A DNA stretch of 16,557 nt from positions 1 to 16,557 of the forward strand of contig JASHRR010001217.1 in assembly GCA_030037185.1 (NCBI GenBank). Direction: 5' to 3'. The notes beneath the pieces were generated by a model, which worked only from the letters and a program-made list of their open reading frames with translations, had not been told where the DNA came from and did not search any database. Positions 14,453 to 16,557 of this stretch are shown here, one piece after another (positions within the stretch are counted from its first letter, which is position 1; each line of letters opens with the position of its first letter). The DNA is from Xanthobacteraceae bacterium. GTDB lineage: Bacteria; Pseudomonadota; Alphaproteobacteria; Rhizobiales; Xanthobacteraceae. Both the position numbers and the translations under genes were made by a program.

Positions 14453-14935
14453 TCAGGAGTGAAGCTCCGGCAGCAACGCCCGCAGAGCCGCGCGACCGTC
14501 ATCCGTCAGAGCGAGGCGCCCCTTAATATCCTTCATGATAAGGCCACGGACCACCAATGCCGAAATGGTCTCGCCAGTGACGCCGGCGGGCTGCCAGTCG
14601 GTGCCGCTGCCGACGCGGAACAGGAGCAGGAGCTCCCGCATCCCGAGCGATGCAGTGTGCGGTTTCGGCCTACGTTCAAGCGACATCCGGCCAGCGTCCG
14701 TGATGCGGATAAGCTTAACCAAGTGCGTCACACCGGGGCGCGCCATCATGGGCTCGGTCACGATAGTTGCGAGCTTGGTGAGCACGAGGCTCGAGAGCGC
14801 CTCCGCGGAGAAGCCATGCACTAAGAGGAAGTGCACGGTCAGACCGCGCGGGTTGTCGGCAAGCTTTTTCAGGGCTCGGCGTTGTTCTCGACTGAAACGA
14901 CGCGGCGAGGATGTGGAAGGCCCCTTACGTCGCAT
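14453..14935 (-). CDS. Hypothetical protein with two winged-helix-like repeats
   Basis: From the ATG at 14935 the product is 160 residues; the frame is open to 15073 and an ATG at 14980 is an alternative start. I prefer 14935 because MRRKGPSTSSPRRFSREQRR looks like the usual start of a family of short rhizobial hypotheticals. The first half, ALKKLADNPRGLTVHFLLVH, then GFSAEALSSLVLTKLAT and IRITDAGRMSLE, has the helix - helix - beta-wing look of a MarR/PadR-like winged helix. The second half, GETISALVVRGLIMKDIKGR, then LALTDDGRAALRALLPE, repeats the same ending (TDxGRxxL). It may bind DNA, but it lacks a recognised regulator family and no target is visible. Nothing neighbouring clarifies its role. 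The frame is intact over its length. Confidence 0.6.
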   Translation of the reverse strand: MRRKGPSTSSPRRFSREQRRALKKLADNPRGLTVHFLLVHGFSAEALSSLVLTKLATIVTEPMMARPGVTHLVKLIRITDAGRMSLERRPKPHTASLGMRELLLLFRVGSGTDWQPAGVTGETISALVVRGLIMKDIKGRLALTDDGRAALRALLPELHS

Positions 14936-15073
14936 CTGATCGAATTTGCTTCGCTCCGCGGGCAGGCTCGATCTCGTCATACAGTTCACCGACCCGGCAT
15001 ACCGCTCTTGCTTCCAGGTGAGAATTCGAGCGGTCCCGACCGTCTGCGTGAAGGGCGAGGTAGCCGGCGCCAC

Positions 15074-15427
15074 CGGCGCACGGCGGGACCATGCGCCTAA
15101 GCGCTAGTAGAGACTGTTACGGCGTACTTTTTTCAAAACAGCTCTCCTTTCAAAACAGAAGTCAGCGTGAAACCGTCCGCGAGGACCATCAGACAATAAG
15201 ACCAATGTGATCAAATTGGGAAAATGTAAGTCTTTTATTGTGAAGCAATTTTAAGTAACTTTACGGAGAAATGGATAGAGCAATAGATGGTCATATTAGC
15301 AGCGTGAGATTTCCTACTCTGCCGGAGAGATAACAAAAGTTCGTCATACCTAGGATATAAAATCAACACTCTGGGATCGCAAAGGGGGCGAAACTCGACT
15401 TCATCATGAACGAGCATCGAGATGATG
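15074..15427. other. AT-rich intergenic patch, no confident gene
   Basis: About 350 bases whose core (roughly 15110-15410) is clearly AT-richer than the GC-rich surroundings, with runs such as tcttttattgtgaagcaatt and ctaggatataaaatcaacac. A 60-codon minus-strand frame at 15235-15417 has no recognised features. The patch may carry promoters, be of foreign origin, or mark a deletion scar. An 11-base direct repeat at its left end is listed separately. Confidence 0.5.
15131..15158. repeat. Direct repeat TTTCAAAACAG, two copies
   Basis: TTTCAAAACAG occurs at 15131-15141 and again at 15148-15158, a 17-bp period, at the edge of the AT-rich patch. It may be a regulator binding site or simple duplication. 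Only two copies are seen. Confidence 0.5.
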
Positions 15428-15637
15428 CTACAGATACGACGTCACCTTCGGCTTCCGATCGACGGTGCCAGTATCCGCGCTCTCGGCGGCCAATGCGTAT
15501 TCGCGCCCCACAATGCCACCGCGCACCCTGCGTACCGCCAGCTGGGGATTGGCGACGATGACGCTGATGGATTTTTCACCAGGCGTGACCAAGCACCACC
15601 CGATTTTGCATCGTGGGGATCCGGTCGAACGTGACAC
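15428..15637 (-). CDS. Small hypothetical ORF, doubtful
   Basis: A 69-codon minus-strand frame whose translation includes KIGWCLVTPGEKSISVIVAN and QLAVRRVRGGIVGREYAL. It looks more protein-like than the usual shadow frames, but I do not recognise a family, no ribosome binding site is clear, and it begins right where the DNA ligase remnant loses homology. It may be the decayed or rearranged continuation of neighbouring DNA. Alternative frames through the same bases are also open, so the coding call is weak. Confidence 0.25.
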   Translation of the reverse strand: MSRSTGSPRCKIGWCLVTPGEKSISVIVANPQLAVRRVRGGIVGREYALAAESADTGTVDRKPKVTSYL

Positions 15638-15648
15638 GCCGTCAGGTC

Positions 15649-15880
15649 CAGCACAACCGCCTCGCCGTCAATCGTGAAGTTCGTTCAGCTCGGCGGCAGC
15701 GGCGATCGCCACCAGTCGGGCCCTCCAGTCATAGGCGTTGCGGCTGTAGAGCCGCGCCGAGGGGCCATCGCGGCGGACGACCATCCGGTTTTCATGGACC
15801 CAGTCGGCTCCGGACGGCGGTCTTGACGTTAGGAGCGGTTGCGCCGGGATGAACCCGGCCGGAAAAAGCTTGATTCTCAT
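15649..15880 (-). pseudogene. ATP-dependent DNA ligase remnant (LigD-type), catalytic lysine missing
   Basis: From ATG 15880 the frame reads MRIKLFPAGFIPAQPLL, PPSGADWVHE, then NRMVVRRDGPSARLYSRNAY and DWRARLVAIAAAAE. This is the N-terminal adenylation domain of bacterial LigD/LigC-type ATP-dependent ligases. In the family WVHE is followed by IKHDGYRM, where K is the adenylated catalytic lysine. Here the text jumps from WVHE to NRM, so five or six residues including that lysine are deleted. A frameshift after AAAAE leads to FTIDGEAVVL (15678-15649), the next conserved block (DGEAV), after which homology ends. The rest of the adenylation domain and the OB-fold are absent. It cannot be an active ligase. 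Confidence 0.75.
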
Positions 15881-16557
15881 GATTCGGTCCGCTCGGCCGA
15901 CAGCCGTGGGCGGCGCCGGGCGCGGCATGAAGATGGTCTGCATGCGCGGAGCATCGGGTGGTCAGGATGTCGCCACCCACTAGGCGTTGCGGGCCACCAC
16001 CTATGATGCATCGGGGATTGTGCGCCGCGCATCAGCTGAGAGCCGCGAGCGGCGGGCCTTACTGGCCCTACGAGCGAGGCGCCTACGCGCAAGCGATCGA
16101 CACGCCGGTTCAAGGCAGCCTTTCATCGCGCCAGCTCAATTAAACGGTCGCCGATCGCGTCCCCTCCCCCAACGGTGGCAGGTCAGTGCAGGCCGCCGTC
16201 GTCCTCGGCCGAGGCATCCGGATGGGTGACAGGCACCTTTGGCAGCGACAGCTGACACTGCTCCAGAGTACCCCCGCGAAGGCGTCTGGCGTTGTGCTCG
16301 GACAGGATCCGCGACAGAAGCCATTCCTCGATTTCCGCAAACGTCGCTGTGCAGCAGGTACACCGCAACGCTTGCCTGCTTCGACCTTAAGCCGCGCTAG
16401 CTCTTTGGTGTTTCCGTCCAGCTGTGCGGCGATTGCCTCGTTGGCGCTCCGCTCGGTGTTAGCCTTGGGGGCTTCCCCCGCAGCTTCACTTCGGTTCGGG
16501 GAAGGCCGAGGCCGCGCGGTGCCGCTTCTGGGTCGATCGCTGCTCGTCGAGATGGTG
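15881..16557. other. 677-base stretch at the right edge with no confident gene
   Basis: No recognised gene. On the minus strand a frame is open from the right edge to 16140 and its first part reads EAPKANTERSANEAIAAQLD, then GNTKELARLKVEAGK, protein-like and helical. From about 16368 a different minus frame looks more natural: TFAEIEEWLLSRILSEHNAR, then GTLEQCQLSLPKVPVTHPD, with a stop at 16183. These two could be one gene broken by a frameshift near 16370 and cut by the window edge. I do not recognise a family. The stretch 15881-16140 has only shadow-like frames. Confidence 0.3.

Noticed and set aside
1..16557. CRISPR array or complete insertion sequence
   Set aside because: No regularly spaced direct repeats beyond the two-copy TTTCAAAACAG, and no transposase with flanking inverted repeats was seen.

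Overview
The window looks like chromosomal DNA of a GC-rich alphaproteobacterium of the order Hyphomicrobiales, probably Bradyrhizobium or a close relative. This rests on protein style and codon use (tyrS, lipB, a DUF6538-type integrase start, the tandem secreted paralogues); no marker gene fixes the genus. It mixes intact housekeeping genes with patches of decayed accessory DNA.

Layout, left to right. (1) 1-433: the start of a tyrosine-recombinase integrase runs off the left edge and lies just beyond the 3' end of a tRNA-Leu(GAG) gene. This is the usual boundary of an integrative element, whose body should lie left of the window. (2) 739-4081: core genes. lipB is preceded by a possible 15-codon leader that overlaps it by four bases. 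A gamma-glutamylcyclotransferase-like gene and an acylphosphatase follow on the minus strand, then tyrS with a hairpin terminator. (3) 4293-5940: two adjacent genes for exported paralogues of an uncharacterised family, minus strand. (4) 5941-8180: an 855-base stretch with no convincing gene, then three remnants: a DUF2493/SLOG gene with two frameshifts, an Asp/Glu-racemase-family gene with several frameshifts, and the last part of a CHAT-domain gene. (5) 8187-10217: an intact minus-strand operon marR - NADPH-dependent FMN reductase - pirin, with a paired palindrome as probable MarR operator. (6) 10251-10880: a second CHAT remnant on the opposite strand, next to a broken purine nucleoside phosphorylase gene. 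(7) 10997-13744: a small phage-terminase-like gene and an orphan molybdopterin-binding subunit of the xanthine dehydrogenase family. (8) 13745-16557: poorly coding DNA holding one two-repeat winged-helix-like gene, an AT-rich patch and a DNA ligase remnant lacking its catalytic lysine.

Functional links. lipB (protein lipoylation) and tyrS (translation) act independently. The marR operon is the one clear regulated unit: a MarR repressor probably controls itself, a flavin/quinone reductase and a pirin, plausibly in response to quinones or aromatic compounds. The molybdopterin subunit would need iron-sulfur and FAD subunits that are not in the window.

I found no clear new defence or mobile system, CRISPR array or complete insertion sequence. 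The most informative signals are the integrase/tRNA boundary, the two CHAT pieces on opposite strands around the marR operon (they fit an inversion), the density of frameshifted genes, and the paired cysteines shared by the exported paralogues. All family calls come from reading the sequence; no database search was run.
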